Source: JAKAGZ01 sp963748105
GTDB taxonomy: Bacteria; Bacteroidota; Ignavibacteria; Ignavibacteriales; Ignavibacteriaceae
DNA length: 64,000 nt
Direction: 5' to 3'
Assembly (NCBI GenBank): GCA_963748105.1
Contig: CAVVHP010000005.1
Location: 217,928 to 281,927 of the forward strand
Shown: positions 28,901 through 36,879 of the stretch, in pieces
How the letters are laid out: each line of letters starts with the position of its first letter
How positions within the stretch are numbered: position 1 is the first letter of the stretch
The notes under the pieces: model-generated
Databases searched by the model: none
Told to the model about the DNA's origin: nothing
Seen by the model: only the letters and a program-made list of their open reading frames with translations
Program-made: the position numbers and the translations under genes

Positions 28901-29796
28901 GCCTCGATGATGTTAGCCAGCAAATTAAATTAAAAGAAGAAAAACAACCTGCTTCAGTAGAAGGCAATCGGGAATTACTGGATCAATATCTTAAGGAATT
29001 ATCTGAACTTACCGGCCTGGATTCAGTAAAAAGTTCCGTTGAAAGATTAATCAGCAGCCTGAAAGTTGCAAAGCTTCGAAAAGAAAGAGGATTAATAAAT
29101 ATCCCAAGGAACCTTCATTCAGTATTTATGGGAAACCCTGGTACAGGTAAAACAACAATAGCGAGACTGCTAAGCAAGATTTATAAAGAAATGGGAATTC
29201 TGGAAAAAGGTCACCTTGTTGAAGTGGATCGTTCCGGACTGGTAGCAGGCTTTGTAGGACAAACAGCAGCAAAGACAGAAAAGATAATTGAAAGTGCAAT
29301 AGGTGGAACGCTTTTCATTGACGAAGCATATTCCCTTTCCCGTGCTGGTGATGCATTTGGGCAGGAAGCTATTGATACTTTATTAAAAAGAATGGAAGAC
29401 CAGGCAGGAAAATTTGTTGTAATTGTAGCTGGTTATACAAATGAAATGAAAGAATTCGTGGACACTAATCCCGGTCTGCAATCAAGGTTTACTAATTTCC
29501 TTACGTATGATGATTATACCCCAAGACAAATGCTCGAGATTGCCCTGGTAATTAGTACCAAAGCGGGATATACACTTGATGAGGGTGCGTGGCAATTATT
29601 ACTTGAAATTTTTACAGAACTTTATAAAAACCGTGATAAGAGTTTTGGAAACGCCAGGACTGTTAGAAATATTTTATATAAGGCAATCTCCAACCAGGAA
29701 GAAAGAATCCTTTCAATTCCTAACCCAACTGATGAGGATTTAAGTACTATAGCTATACATGACGTTGATAGGATTAATTATTCAGAGATAAATTAA
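25912..29796 (+). CDS. TPR protein with three CbbX/SpoVK-type AAA+ ATPase modules
   Basis: 1294 residues. The N-terminus (about 1-170) holds TPR-like helical repeats. A middle part (about 260-415) is a beta-rich region of unknown type containing AVWYLNDQEVGRH and WHRGQGKVDIYLDNN. Three consecutive AAA+ modules of the CbxX/CfqX family follow, each with G-N/S-P-G-T-G-K-T (about residues 499, 783, 1073) and L-F/L-I-D-E-A-Y (about 558, 843, 1133), plus the S-F-G-N-A-R sensor motif. All three sites look catalytically intact. CbbX remodels inhibited Rubisco and SpoVK acts in sporulation, but neither context fits here; a client-remodelling role is inferred. Translation starts at TTG with GGAG six bases upstream; no nearby ATG fits better. 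Confidence 0.88.
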   Translation: MATDELDELLTEAYEHLKQGRFRMALTAARNVYEQKSDDFNAIMCYAWATLENGDPVYALELANIAVEVSNDDVNTRLYRGFLLMRMAVYEGAISDLDNAISRKPALLSWAHLNKARALAGMGRFFEGLEEIEKAIEIDSETNTKLTRVRDLLRRTLGYDEGFFSGIFSKRKTLIEDAEESYKQKEFWFTLWAARNLLDSPSQKKDHPKAHILELESLLATFQMRPAFEKANKIKNQFEDDEQFNNLYQKASTFFPEEVGIKSVEEPINSADSKTELALYNNKFFNVLYARTYDLIENMRSGKRTYILQFSEETITYIGVEVVFDNPFYQKRNESINGLAVWYLNDQEVGRHIFNLAIEKSWKTVEFVQSWGTDSPGFWHRGQGKVDIYLDNNIACTRYFLIGYSTVVNFEETQKPEGLNQHHEMQESEQPMDVITKTSIPQKEESLEELLSNLNTFIGLDSVKQSMQDFIAYLKFVNEREKQGLKTDGGLSVHSIFLGNPGTGKTTIARLLGKIFKAMGLLQNGHVIEVDRSGLVGQYIGETAQKTEKVIKEALGGILFIDEAYALKKAGNQQDFGQEAIDVLLKRMEDQSGEFVVICAGYPEEMNNFINSNPGLKSRFNHYFNFEDYTPEELIDIYKLMAKKEEYVITDGAIKILKKTLTNLYRKRDSSFGNARLIRNYFNEAKLQLSKRYLKLDEENRTRESMVTITEEDIAAILAGGKLKEAKIGIDEESLKKSLEKLNGLCGLDNVKNEIEQLVKLARLYIDQGENLQEKFSNHLVFLGSPGTGKTTVARIFSEIYSALGILPKGHLIETDRQGLVSGYVGQTAEKTSEIINKASGGTLLIDEAYTLVKSGDGNGSDFGKEAIDTLLKRMEDDKGKFLVIATGYTDEMRAFLNSNPGMKSRFAKEISFHDYEPKELLEITKLYIKQKGHTLSEEVFDPLTRYYNEVYRTRDKSFGNARLVRNTVDSILKNHLLRVADIPAGKRDEKIIKEISLDDVSQQIKLKEEKQPASVEGNRELLDQYLKELSELTGLDSVKSSVERLISSLKVAKLRKERGLINIPRNLHSVFMGNPGTGKTTIARLLSKIYKEMGILEKGHLVEVDRSGLVAGFVGQTAAKTEKIIESAIGGTLFIDEAYSLSRAGDAFGQEAIDTLLKRMEDQAGKFVVIVAGYTNEMKEFVDTNPGLQSRFTNFLTYDDYTPRQMLEIALVISTKAGYTLDEGAWQLLLEIFTELYKNRDKSFGNARTVRNILYKAISNQEERILSIPNPTDEDLSTIAIHDVDRINYSEIN

Positions 29797-29860
29797 CTTC
29801 AAATAATTCTTAACATTTTCAAAAAAAGTCCAGAATAAAAGTTTTTAAAGTAGTTATGTT

Positions 29861-30700
29861 TTAGAAGCTGAATTTGTAACTTAATTGTATCCCCCTAAAG
29901 GAATTATAATTAAGAGTTGGCAATTTTTGTGCGCTCAAATCTGATTCTTTTTGAAATTTTGTGAAAAACAATATATCTATCTGACTATAAATCCAAATTG
30001 CAGCGAAAGTAATTATGGAAAAATTTCTGAGCTTTGTAGAATTATGGAAATCAGTGTAGCGAACCGGTCTTAAATTAGGGTCTGTTTCAGATCGGTATTC
30101 ATTTTCTTTTTTATTTGCGTCAATTATAAAATAAATCATTGAGCCCAAAGAGATGGTGCTGAAAGAAGTAAGTATAATACCCTTGGATTTTTCCCCCATA
30201 TAAAAGTGACCCAATCCTGGTAAAATTAATGAACGGATCATAGCTTTTCTAAGATTTTCTTCTGCACTTTCTTCAAGGTCAATTTGTGAAGACTTAAGTG
30301 AATCTTGTCTAGCCAAACTTAACTCTTTTTCCTTTGATAGCAATGTCAGATATTTTGATTTTACATTATTAAAAAATAAAATAATTTTGGGCGAGGTTTT
30401 TGAAGAATCAAGATTAAATGTCGTGTCAATATTCAGGATAGCTCTAAAACTTATTTTTGCTTGTCCTTCATCCTGAAGCGAAAATTCAGATATCCCCTTA
30501 ATCCTGTAAATATCAATAAGCTGATTATCCGAAAAATTAGAATTAGTATTTAACAAACTATCTGCTATGGCTATTACCCTGGTATACTGAAAAGTTTCAA
30601 ATTCTTGGACTAATGAATCAAGTTTAGCTGAATTTTGCTGGGCATTTACAAAAACCGGGAAAGTACAAAATATTAGAGCTATAGCGCAAAGATTTTTCAT
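29861..30700 (-). CDS. DUF5683-like membrane protein with signal peptide
   Basis: About 279 residues if started at the ATG at 30700 (MKNLCAIALIFCTFPVFVNAQ), which gives a clean signal peptide; an upstream in-frame start at 30742 would place 14 polar residues before it and is less likely. After the signal comes a periplasmic helical region (about 20-140) resembling a TPR-like repeat with LDSLVQEFETFQYTRVIAIAD. Then RSLILPGLGHFYMGEKSKG, the hallmark P-G-x-G-x-x-Y of DUF5683/TM2-like proteins, followed by two or three membrane helices. It ends in a short strand, GIQLSYKFSF. Function unknown. It lies downstream of the PEGA kinase in the same direction, across 261 bp. Confidence 0.75.
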   Translation of the reverse strand: MKNLCAIALIFCTFPVFVNAQQNSAKLDSLVQEFETFQYTRVIAIADSLLNTNSNFSDNQLIDIYRIKGISEFSLQDEGQAKISFRAILNIDTTFNLDSSKTSPKIILFFNNVKSKYLTLLSKEKELSLARQDSLKSSQIDLEESAEENLRKAMIRSLILPGLGHFYMGEKSKGIILTSFSTISLGSMIYFIIDANKKENEYRSETDPNLRPVRYTDFHNSTKLRNFSIITFAAIWIYSQIDILFFTKFQKESDLSAQKLPTLNYNSFRGIQLSYKFSF

Positions 30701-30961
30701 ATTATATTTTCTTGTTTTAATACTGTCCCTAACTATGTCCAAGAATAATTATAAATGCTTTTCAGCAATTTACTATTTTTATTAGTAGTAAAGCAAGTTC
30801 GTAAATTGATACAGGGCGAATTTAATTTACAAGAGTTAAATTTCTAACTAATTACTTTGGAAATAGAGATATAAGATGATACTTTGTTTAGATTCGTTAT
30901 ATTGAAGAAATGGATTAAATGAGCTGGCATAAATGAAAGACAGTAATACTTAAAATAATTA

Positions 30962-32503
30962 TTATTTTGAACTCAAACTGTCCCCGGTTTTTTCAAAATT
31001 TAAATTGAAACTCAAAGTATCTTTTATATTAATATTTATTTTCCCTTCGAAATCTTCATATTCTGGGTTCTTAATTGTCAAATCATATTTCCCATTCAAC
31101 AAAGGAATCGGGGACATTGGTGTTACCCCTTTGGAAACTCCATTTATAATAATTTCCCCCCAAGGATAAATATTACACTTCAGATAACCCAGTACATCAG
31201 AATAATTTAGCGAAACTGATTCTATTCTATCAGAACTAATGAATATTTTTTTTATATAAGGTGGATAACCAGGGTGCACTAGTTTCAGTAAATGCCTCCC
31301 TGTTTTTAATACGATATAATCCTTTAGCGGAGTACTATCAACTTTATTCCCGTCAATGTATATATCCGCATAGGGTAAGCATTCTACAAATAATTTACCG
31401 ATGATAGACTTTTCTATTCCAGCGCCCGCACCTGTTTTGTTGGAATTATTTTTATCCGAGATGTCATTTCCAGAACCTATAGGGTTTGATATAGAATTTC
31501 CCATCGAATCAGCAGATAATAATTCTGAATTTTTAGGCAGGTTCTCAAAAGTATCTTTACCATTTTCTTCTAGTCTATTAAAAAAAAGAAAACTAACAGC
31601 GATAATTAGAACTATTACAAATATAGCCGGAGCATATATTTTATACTTAAAGTTAAAAATATCCTTTGATTTAACAGGTTTGTATATATCCCCCGCTATC
31701 CCTAGTAAATCCAGTATTTCAATAATGGATTTGGCTCTATTTTTCGGGCTTTTCCTCAACATACTTTTGACAGCTTCTCGCACGGCTTCCGGCAATTTAT
31801 TAAAATCAATTGTCCCTATGTTTTCATCATAATTTAGAATCTTGTTTACGGTGTCTGATACCGCATTTCCACTAAATGGGTTGGATCCTGAGTAAAGTTC
31901 ATATGCGACAATTCCAGCTGAAAATATATCCGTTTGTAATGACTTTTCTCCGCGTAATTGTTCAGGGGACATATAACTCGGTGTCCCTACAACAGAAGAA
32001 TCTTGTGTCAGTTTATCATCTGATTGAATCATTGCTAAACCAAAGTCAGCTATTTTCAAATGATAATCAGTTCCAATTAAAATATTTTCGGGTTTTATAT
32101 CCCTATGAATAATTTTATTTTGATGCGCAATATTTAGAGCCTTCAGTAGCTGAATAAATATATAAAATTTAGTCTCATCAGTAATACTATTTTGTTTTAT
32201 TACCTCTCTTAAGTTTCTGCTTTCAAAATACTCGAAGGAGATATAAAAATGGTTTTTAATAGTTCCGAAATCAAGGACTTTAATCAGGTTGGGATGATCA
32301 AGCTGTGCCAATATTTTAGCTTCTCTTTTAAATCTTTTTAAGATTGTTTGATCGGAAAGATCGTCCGTATTTAGAGTCTTAAGGATTATCTTTTTCCCAA
32401 GATAAATATGTATCGCCAGATATACATTTGCATAAGAATCCCTTTTAAGACATTCTATAATCTCAAACTTTTCAAATAATATTTCACCGGAGTTATGATT
32501 CAT
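30962..32503 (-). CDS. Ser/Thr protein kinase with C-terminal PEGA domains
   Basis: 513 residues: kinase domain (about 10-275), one membrane helix (about 290-312, APAIFVIVLIIAVSFLFF), a Ser/Asn/Gly-rich linker and two PEGA repeats (about 375-505) with ECLPYADIYIDGNKVDSTP and CNIYPWGEIIINGVSKGVTP. The catalytic parts are present: Lys42 (IILKTL), HRDIKPENILIG and DFGLA. However the glycine loop is degenerate: where paralogues have GEGGMGEVY this protein has KRDSYANVY, so nucleotide binding may be unusual. The PEGA domains are predicted to be extracytoplasmic, where they often contact S-layer or envelope polymers. It starts two bases after the stop of the sigma-54 activator gene, implying a tight operon. 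Confidence 0.92.
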   Translation of the reverse strand: MNHNSGEILFEKFEIIECLKRDSYANVYLAIHIYLGKKIILKTLNTDDLSDQTILKRFKREAKILAQLDHPNLIKVLDFGTIKNHFYISFEYFESRNLREVIKQNSITDETKFYIFIQLLKALNIAHQNKIIHRDIKPENILIGTDYHLKIADFGLAMIQSDDKLTQDSSVVGTPSYMSPEQLRGEKSLQTDIFSAGIVAYELYSGSNPFSGNAVSDTVNKILNYDENIGTIDFNKLPEAVREAVKSMLRKSPKNRAKSIIEILDLLGIAGDIYKPVKSKDIFNFKYKIYAPAIFVIVLIIAVSFLFFNRLEENGKDTFENLPKNSELLSADSMGNSISNPIGSGNDISDKNNSNKTGAGAGIEKSIIGKLFVECLPYADIYIDGNKVDSTPLKDYIVLKTGRHLLKLVHPGYPPYIKKIFISSDRIESVSLNYSDVLGYLKCNIYPWGEIIINGVSKGVTPMSPIPLLNGKYDLTIKNPEYEDFEGKININIKDTLSFNLNFEKTGDSLSSK

Positions 32504-32505
32504 TA

Positions 32506-34002
32506 TTATAAGTCTTCATCCATTTCTTTAAGTTTAAGCTGAACCCATCTTACAGAAACTCCTAAAGATTTTGCAGTTAAAGTTCTGTTCCCTTCAAATT
32601 CATTTAATCTCCTTTTAAGAAGCACTTTTTCGAATTCTTTTAATGTTCCGTTAAAATTTACTCCATCTGAGCCATCTTCAATAACAATGTGTTCTGGTTG
32701 AATTTTATTTGAATCACAAAGAATCAGAGCACGCTGGATTATATTTTCAAGTTGACGAACATTACCCGGCCAATGATATAATTCCAACTCTTTTAAAGCT
32801 TGCGAACTTATCTGAATATCTTTTTCAGAATATTTATTTATGAAATATTTTGTTAATAACGGAATATCACCGCGCCTTTCTTTTAAAGGCGGCAAATTTA
32901 TTGGGAAAACATTAAGCCTGTAAAAAAGGTCTTCCCTAAATTTGCCATCATTTACTAATTCTTTAAGATCTTTATTCGTTGCGGTAATAATCCTTACATC
33001 AACCTTCTTGGCCTGAGTATCACCAATCTTTATTATTTCCTTGTTTTGCAAAACTCTTAATAGTTTTGCCTGCAAAGCAATTGAAATATCTGCAATTTCA
33101 TCCAGGAAAAAAGAACCGGAATTGGCAACTTCGAATAATCCTTTTTTATCTGAAGTTGCACCAGTAAAAGCACCTTTTTTATAGCCAAATAATTCGCTCT
33201 CAAGTAATGTATCAGGAATTGATCCGCAAAATTGCGCAAGATAGGGTCTATTTACTCGTGAGCTCAAATTATGAATTGCATTTGCGACAATTTCTTTTCC
33301 AGTTCCACTTTCACCAAGTAAGAGTACAGTTGCATTAGTCTTCGCTACCTTATGAATTAATGCTGCAAGATTCTTCATCACAGGGCTATTACCTATTAAT
33401 TCCGGAATTATTTTTGAAGATTCAATCTGGTTTTTGAGGATTAAATTTTCATCCTGTAATTCCGAGAGTTGAATAATTTTATCAAGAGCGGGTGAAACGA
33501 TGTTTGAAAAAAAATCCAGGAATAAAAGGTTTTCATCAGTAAATTCTTTCCTGTTCGCCCTGCTGTCAGCAAGTATCACTCCCCAAATTTTATCATTTCT
33601 TATAATAGGAACGCCAATTATAGACTTAATATTGTATAGCTGTAGGCTCACAAACTGTGAAACGTTAGGATCATTCTGAACATCGTGATAGAGACAGGGC
33701 TCTTTATTATCTATAACTTTTTGTAATACACCAGAAGAGAATTCAGAAAGGTCACTAATTGTTTCCTGCTGAACATTTCGGGCAGCGATAATGGCAAAAT
33801 TATTATTCTCTTCGTCATATTTTACAACAAGTCCGCGCTCAGCATTTATTACTTTTATTACTAAATCAAGAATACTCTTAACAAGTGTGCTTTCATAAAC
33901 GGCAGAATTTAATATCTTACTTACCTTATAGAGAGTCTGATATTGCTCTTTTGTTATTAACTTTATTTGTCCGAGGTCTTCCTCGTCGTTAATACTAATC
34001 AT
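32506..34002 (-). CDS. GAF-domain sigma-54-dependent transcriptional activator
   Basis: 498 residues. An N-terminal GAF domain (about 20-185, containing NAERGLVVKYDE and VPIIRNDKIWGVILAD) precedes a sigma-54 AAA+ domain (about 205-430) with Walker A GESGTGKE (about 230), the sigma-54 contact loop GAFTGA (about 276) and the Walker B region GSFFLDEIAD. A Fis-type helix-turn-helix ends the protein (LNEFEGNRTLTAKSLGVSVRW). It should remodel RNA polymerase-sigma-54 at enhancer-dependent promoters; the GAF domain probably senses a small molecule or phosphorylation state. It is the first gene of a two-gene unit with the PEGA kinase, so the kinase may act on it. There is no receiver or FHA domain. 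Confidence 0.93.
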   Translation of the reverse strand: MISINDEEDLGQIKLITKEQYQTLYKVSKILNSAVYESTLVKSILDLVIKVINAERGLVVKYDEENNNFAIIAARNVQQETISDLSEFSSGVLQKVIDNKEPCLYHDVQNDPNVSQFVSLQLYNIKSIIGVPIIRNDKIWGVILADSRANRKEFTDENLLFLDFFSNIVSPALDKIIQLSELQDENLILKNQIESSKIIPELIGNSPVMKNLAALIHKVAKTNATVLLLGESGTGKEIVANAIHNLSSRVNRPYLAQFCGSIPDTLLESELFGYKKGAFTGATSDKKGLFEVANSGSFFLDEIADISIALQAKLLRVLQNKEIIKIGDTQAKKVDVRIITATNKDLKELVNDGKFREDLFYRLNVFPINLPPLKERRGDIPLLTKYFINKYSEKDIQISSQALKELELYHWPGNVRQLENIIQRALILCDSNKIQPEHIVIEDGSDGVNFNGTLKEFEKVLLKRRLNEFEGNRTLTAKSLGVSVRWVQLKLKEMDEDL

Positions 34003-34733
34003 AGTATTTTATATTTTATTAAATTAATTATAATGCACATTTAGTTTAAATGAAAAGGATTTCACAGCCATGCACAGCTTGAATAAAATGAATCCTTGTG
34101 GTAGCGGAATAAAAAATCCCCTATGAAATATTCGAGTTTCTAAAATTTTTTATAATAATACGAATATTATTCATAGCAGAATATACTACACTAAAGACCA
34201 AAAATTAGAATGTAATTTGATGATATTTTTAATATTATACAAGTTATTAAATGTAGGTATTTAATCAATACTTAAATATGGAAAATTTTTCGCACTTATT
34301 AATCTTTAGAATTTAGGCAAAATTATGCGAAAACAAATGAATTTCTTCGTAAATCAGCTTAGTTTAAATACAATTTAGTACTTTTAGTCAAATAATTGGA
34401 AACCATTATTTTAATGAAATATCAAATACACTTAAAAACGGCATTTTCGCGACATTTGAGGTAATTCTAATAGTTTTGCGAAATAATTTCCCATATGTAG
34501 GGAAAAATTGACAAAGTTGAAACATACCACATATGTGGTTCAGTTAAGGATTATTTCTCATTTTCATTGGATTAAATGAAATCGAATTCGTGGGAAGGGG
34601 GATTCCGGGCAATCTTATTTATTAGGAAATTTCAATAGCCCAAAAATTCGCCCGACAATATTAGGATTAATATTTATCGGCTTATTAATGATAAAAAAGG
34701 TTTGCTTGTAGTTGCGCAACCTAAAAGGAAAAC
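34003..34733. promoter_or_regulatory. Long AT-rich gene-free region with palindromes
   Basis: 731 bp without any supported gene between the activator gene and the DinB-like gene, which is long for this otherwise compact region. It holds a perfect 14-bp palindrome ACCACATATGTGGT (34526-34539) and an imperfect one, TTTCCC-N7-GGGAAA (34487-34505), 20 bp apart. Four copies of TTTTCGC or its complement occur around 34286-34293, 34326-34333, 34443-34450 and 34474-34483. No -24/-12 sigma-54 promoter was found by eye. It must contain the promoter of the activator-kinase operon (minus strand); the motifs may be binding sites. Confidence 0.5.
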
Positions 34734-35210
34734 TTAACTCTTCCAATCGTTTAAGAGTTTTCTTGTAGTAAGTATCTGTCCAAGATGATAGGCGTTATGC
34801 TCTGCAGCGATAAGAATTTCGCGCAAGTAAGTGTGACCTTTTGCATGAGGGATTTTTGAAGTAATATCCACTCCCTCATCCAATAATAATTTAATTAATT
34901 CTTCCCTGTCATTATAAAATGATGACAGGGAATTTTTCCATTTTTCATCATCTATTTTTTCCTTATTATTCGGCCAGTATCCTTCGGGCCAATCTGGTGA
35001 CTTCCATTCCGGATCAATTGAATATTTCAGGAGATCTTCCTGCGCAATTCTTATATGTTCAAGATTTTCCCAGATTGAATGAATATTTTCTGCTGGTCTT
35101 TTATTTCTTAAATCCGGGTTTACATTTTCGAGTACGGTTTCAAAAGGCGCAAAAGCCTGTCCCCCTTTTAATAATTTGACCAGGTTTTCTCTCATCACTT
35201 TATCATTCAT
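34734..35210 (-). CDS. DinB-family (four-helix bundle) protein
   Basis: 158 residues of the DinB/YfiT superfamily. The three metal-ligand His positions of the fold can be seen: IWENLEHIRIAQED near the N-terminus and EHNAYHLGQ near the C-terminus. Members are metal-dependent thiol-S-transferases or stress proteins; the substrate cannot be predicted here. It starts 13 bases after the transporter gene at 35224, third in a probable operon with the thiamine-binding protein and the transporter. This is not the DNA polymerase IV that shares the name DinB in E. coli. Confidence 0.88.
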   Translation of the reverse strand: MNDKVMRENLVKLLKGGQAFAPFETVLENVNPDLRNKRPAENIHSIWENLEHIRIAQEDLLKYSIDPEWKSPDWPEGYWPNNKEKIDDEKWKNSLSSFYNDREELIKLLLDEGVDITSKIPHAKGHTYLREILIAAEHNAYHLGQILTTRKLLNDWKS

Positions 35211-35223
35211 AAAATTCTCCGTT

Positions 35224-36168
35224 TCAAATCAATCCGTTCTGTTTCAGAATAAATAATCCCACGGCAATTGTTACAACTGAAACCATGGTAGTGAGCAATA
35301 ATATATTTCCTGCAAGTTTGCTGTTCACTCCCATTGCTTCAGCCATAATAAAACTTGCAATTGCAGTGGGACAGGCAAACAGGATAAAAATTATTCCGAG
35401 ATCATCACCTTTAAATCCGAATTCATACGCTGCGAAAGTCGCGAACAACGGAATCAGTACCAGCTTTATTACAGCAGAAATTGATGTCAATTTAAGCCCT
35501 TCTTTTATATCGTCGAAATTCAAAAAACCGCCTATGCCAAGCAAAGCAAGGGGAAGTGCGAGCGCTGCAATATAATTAGCGGTAGTTAATATCATTTCAT
35601 TAACATGAATTTTAAAATATGAAAACGGCAGAGCAAACAACACACCGAGAACAAGGGGGTTTTTAACAATTTCCCACAGGGTAGATTTCATGTTTAGATT
35701 CTTTTCTTTTCTAACCGGTACAGTTAAAGCAACTACTGCAAGAATATTATAAAGCGGAATTGTAAAAGCCAAAACCAGTGAGGCTTTACCGAGATTTTCA
35801 GGACCGTAAAGATTTGCTATAAGGGCCAGACCAACAATCGCGAAATTTCCACGGAAACTCCCCTGCAAAAAAGCACTTTCATCCCTGCCTTTTTTTATAA
35901 ATGGAGCCGATAGCGCCCAGATCAGGAAAAAAGACACCAATGTTCCCACATAAATAAATAATATAAGCTTAAAATCCAGAATTACATCGAGATCTATTTT
36001 TGATATTTCAATAAATATTAATACCGGCAGTGAGACAGAAAAAACAATTTTGGAAGAAAGGTTTACAAAATTATCATTAATCAATTTTCGTCTGCGTAAG
36101 AAATATCCAAGAGCAACAATAATAAATACGGGAATAACAATATTAGCGGTAAATATCAGGTTTTCCAT
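35224..36168 (-). CDS. AEC-family transporter (auxin efflux carrier-like permease)
   Basis: 314 residues, nearly all in about ten membrane helices (for example FIIVALGYFLRRR, VLVLAFTIPLYNILAVVAL and the last helix VVTIAVGLFILKQNG). The two five-helix halves and the conserved Asn/Pro-broken helices fit the bacterial AEC family, which exports or moves small organic acids and amino acid-like anions. The substrate is not predictable. It is ten bases after the thiamine-binding gene and 13 before the DinB-like gene, so all three are likely co-transcribed. Confidence 0.9.
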   Translation of the reverse strand: MENLIFTANIVIPVFIIVALGYFLRRRKLINDNFVNLSSKIVFSVSLPVLIFIEISKIDLDVILDFKLILFIYVGTLVSFFLIWALSAPFIKKGRDESAFLQGSFRGNFAIVGLALIANLYGPENLGKASLVLAFTIPLYNILAVVALTVPVRKEKNLNMKSTLWEIVKNPLVLGVLFALPFSYFKIHVNEMILTTANYIAALALPLALLGIGGFLNFDDIKEGLKLTSISAVIKLVLIPLFATFAAYEFGFKGDDLGIIFILFACPTAIASFIMAEAMGVNSKLAGNILLLTTMVSVVTIAVGLFILKQNGLI

Positions 36169-36178
36169 ATTTTTGCTT

Positions 36179-36478
36179 TTATTTTAGTTTGATTTCCACG
36201 CTATCAATTTTATCTTTCATCGTCTGCTCTCTGTCAGTCCTTGTACCAAATCTCAATGTTGATGAAATTCTCGGAGCACCCATTTTGTGGACCTTTTCGT
36301 GACATTTTTTAATTGCAGCAAATACCTGGTCCCATTCACCTTCCAGGTTTGTGCCGTAAGCGTGCAGATTGGTTTTTAATCCGTCTTCCTTAAATATTTT
36401 TTCACATTCCGCCACATACTTTGATACTGATATCCCGACTTCTATCGGTACTATGCAAAAATCAGCAATTACTTTCAT
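36179..36478 (-). CDS. MTH1187/YqgV-family thiamine-binding protein
   Basis: 99 residues forming a single ferredoxin-like domain: MKVIADFCIVPIEVG, then YVAECEKIFKEDGLKTNLHAYGTNLEG and a closing strand with RISSTLRFGTRTD. This is the signature of the DUF77/MTH1187 family, members of which bind thiamine or hydroxymethylpyrimidine-like compounds. No catalytic residues are expected. First gene of a probable operon with an AEC permease and a DinB-like protein. No TPP riboswitch is seen upstream (36479-36573). Confidence 0.9.
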   Translation of the reverse strand: MKVIADFCIVPIEVGISVSKYVAECEKIFKEDGLKTNLHAYGTNLEGEWDQVFAAIKKCHEKVHKMGAPRISSTLRFGTRTDREQTMKDKIDSVEIKLK

Positions 36479-36573
36479 AATTCTCCCACGAATGTATTTT
36501 TAAAACATATTTAGTCTGTAGAAAAATTAAGGAAATTAATGGCAGGTTACAATTCTCAGAGTATTATGTCAGG

Positions 36574-36879
36574 TTATTCGTAGTAATTTACTTTGCAGCC
36601 GCAGCCGTTCCACATATTTTCATAAACGTCCAGCCTGTCATTAACCAGGTTTTCAGCATCCTTAAGGCTGGTAAATTTTCTTAGGGCCAATTCGTCTTTC
36701 GCGGTAATTTCCTGGAAAAATATACTTCCTTCCAGTTTTATTATTCTTAATTTCCCGTTTATAATTGTGTCTTTTTCAAGAATAATTTTACCTGAATTCA
36801 GTAAGGATTCCAGTTCTGCTACGGGAAGCAGCAGAACTTTTTTCCCTTTATTTTTTTTAAGCAAATCCTTTGGCTTCAT
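36574..36879 (-). CDS. Unknown 101-residue protein coupled to a peptidase gene
   Basis: I do not recognise this protein. It has a basic N-terminus (KPKDLLKKNKGKKVLLLP), no signal peptide or membrane helix, alternating strands and short helices, and a Cys-bearing C-terminus, GCGCKVNYYE. Its ATG is directly next to the stop codon of the peptidase at 36880 with no gap, which predicts translational coupling. It might be a cytoplasmic partner, but no function can be assigned. Confidence 0.7.
   Translation of the reverse strand: MKPKDLLKKNKGKKVLLLPVAELESLLNSGKIILEKDTIINGKLRIIKLEGSIFFQEITAKDELALRKFTSLKDAENLVNDRLDVYENMWNGCGCKVNYYE

Noticed and set aside
36479..36573. A TPP riboswitch for the thiamine-binding protein gene
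   Set aside because: None of the conserved THI-box elements can be seen in the 95 bp upstream of the start.
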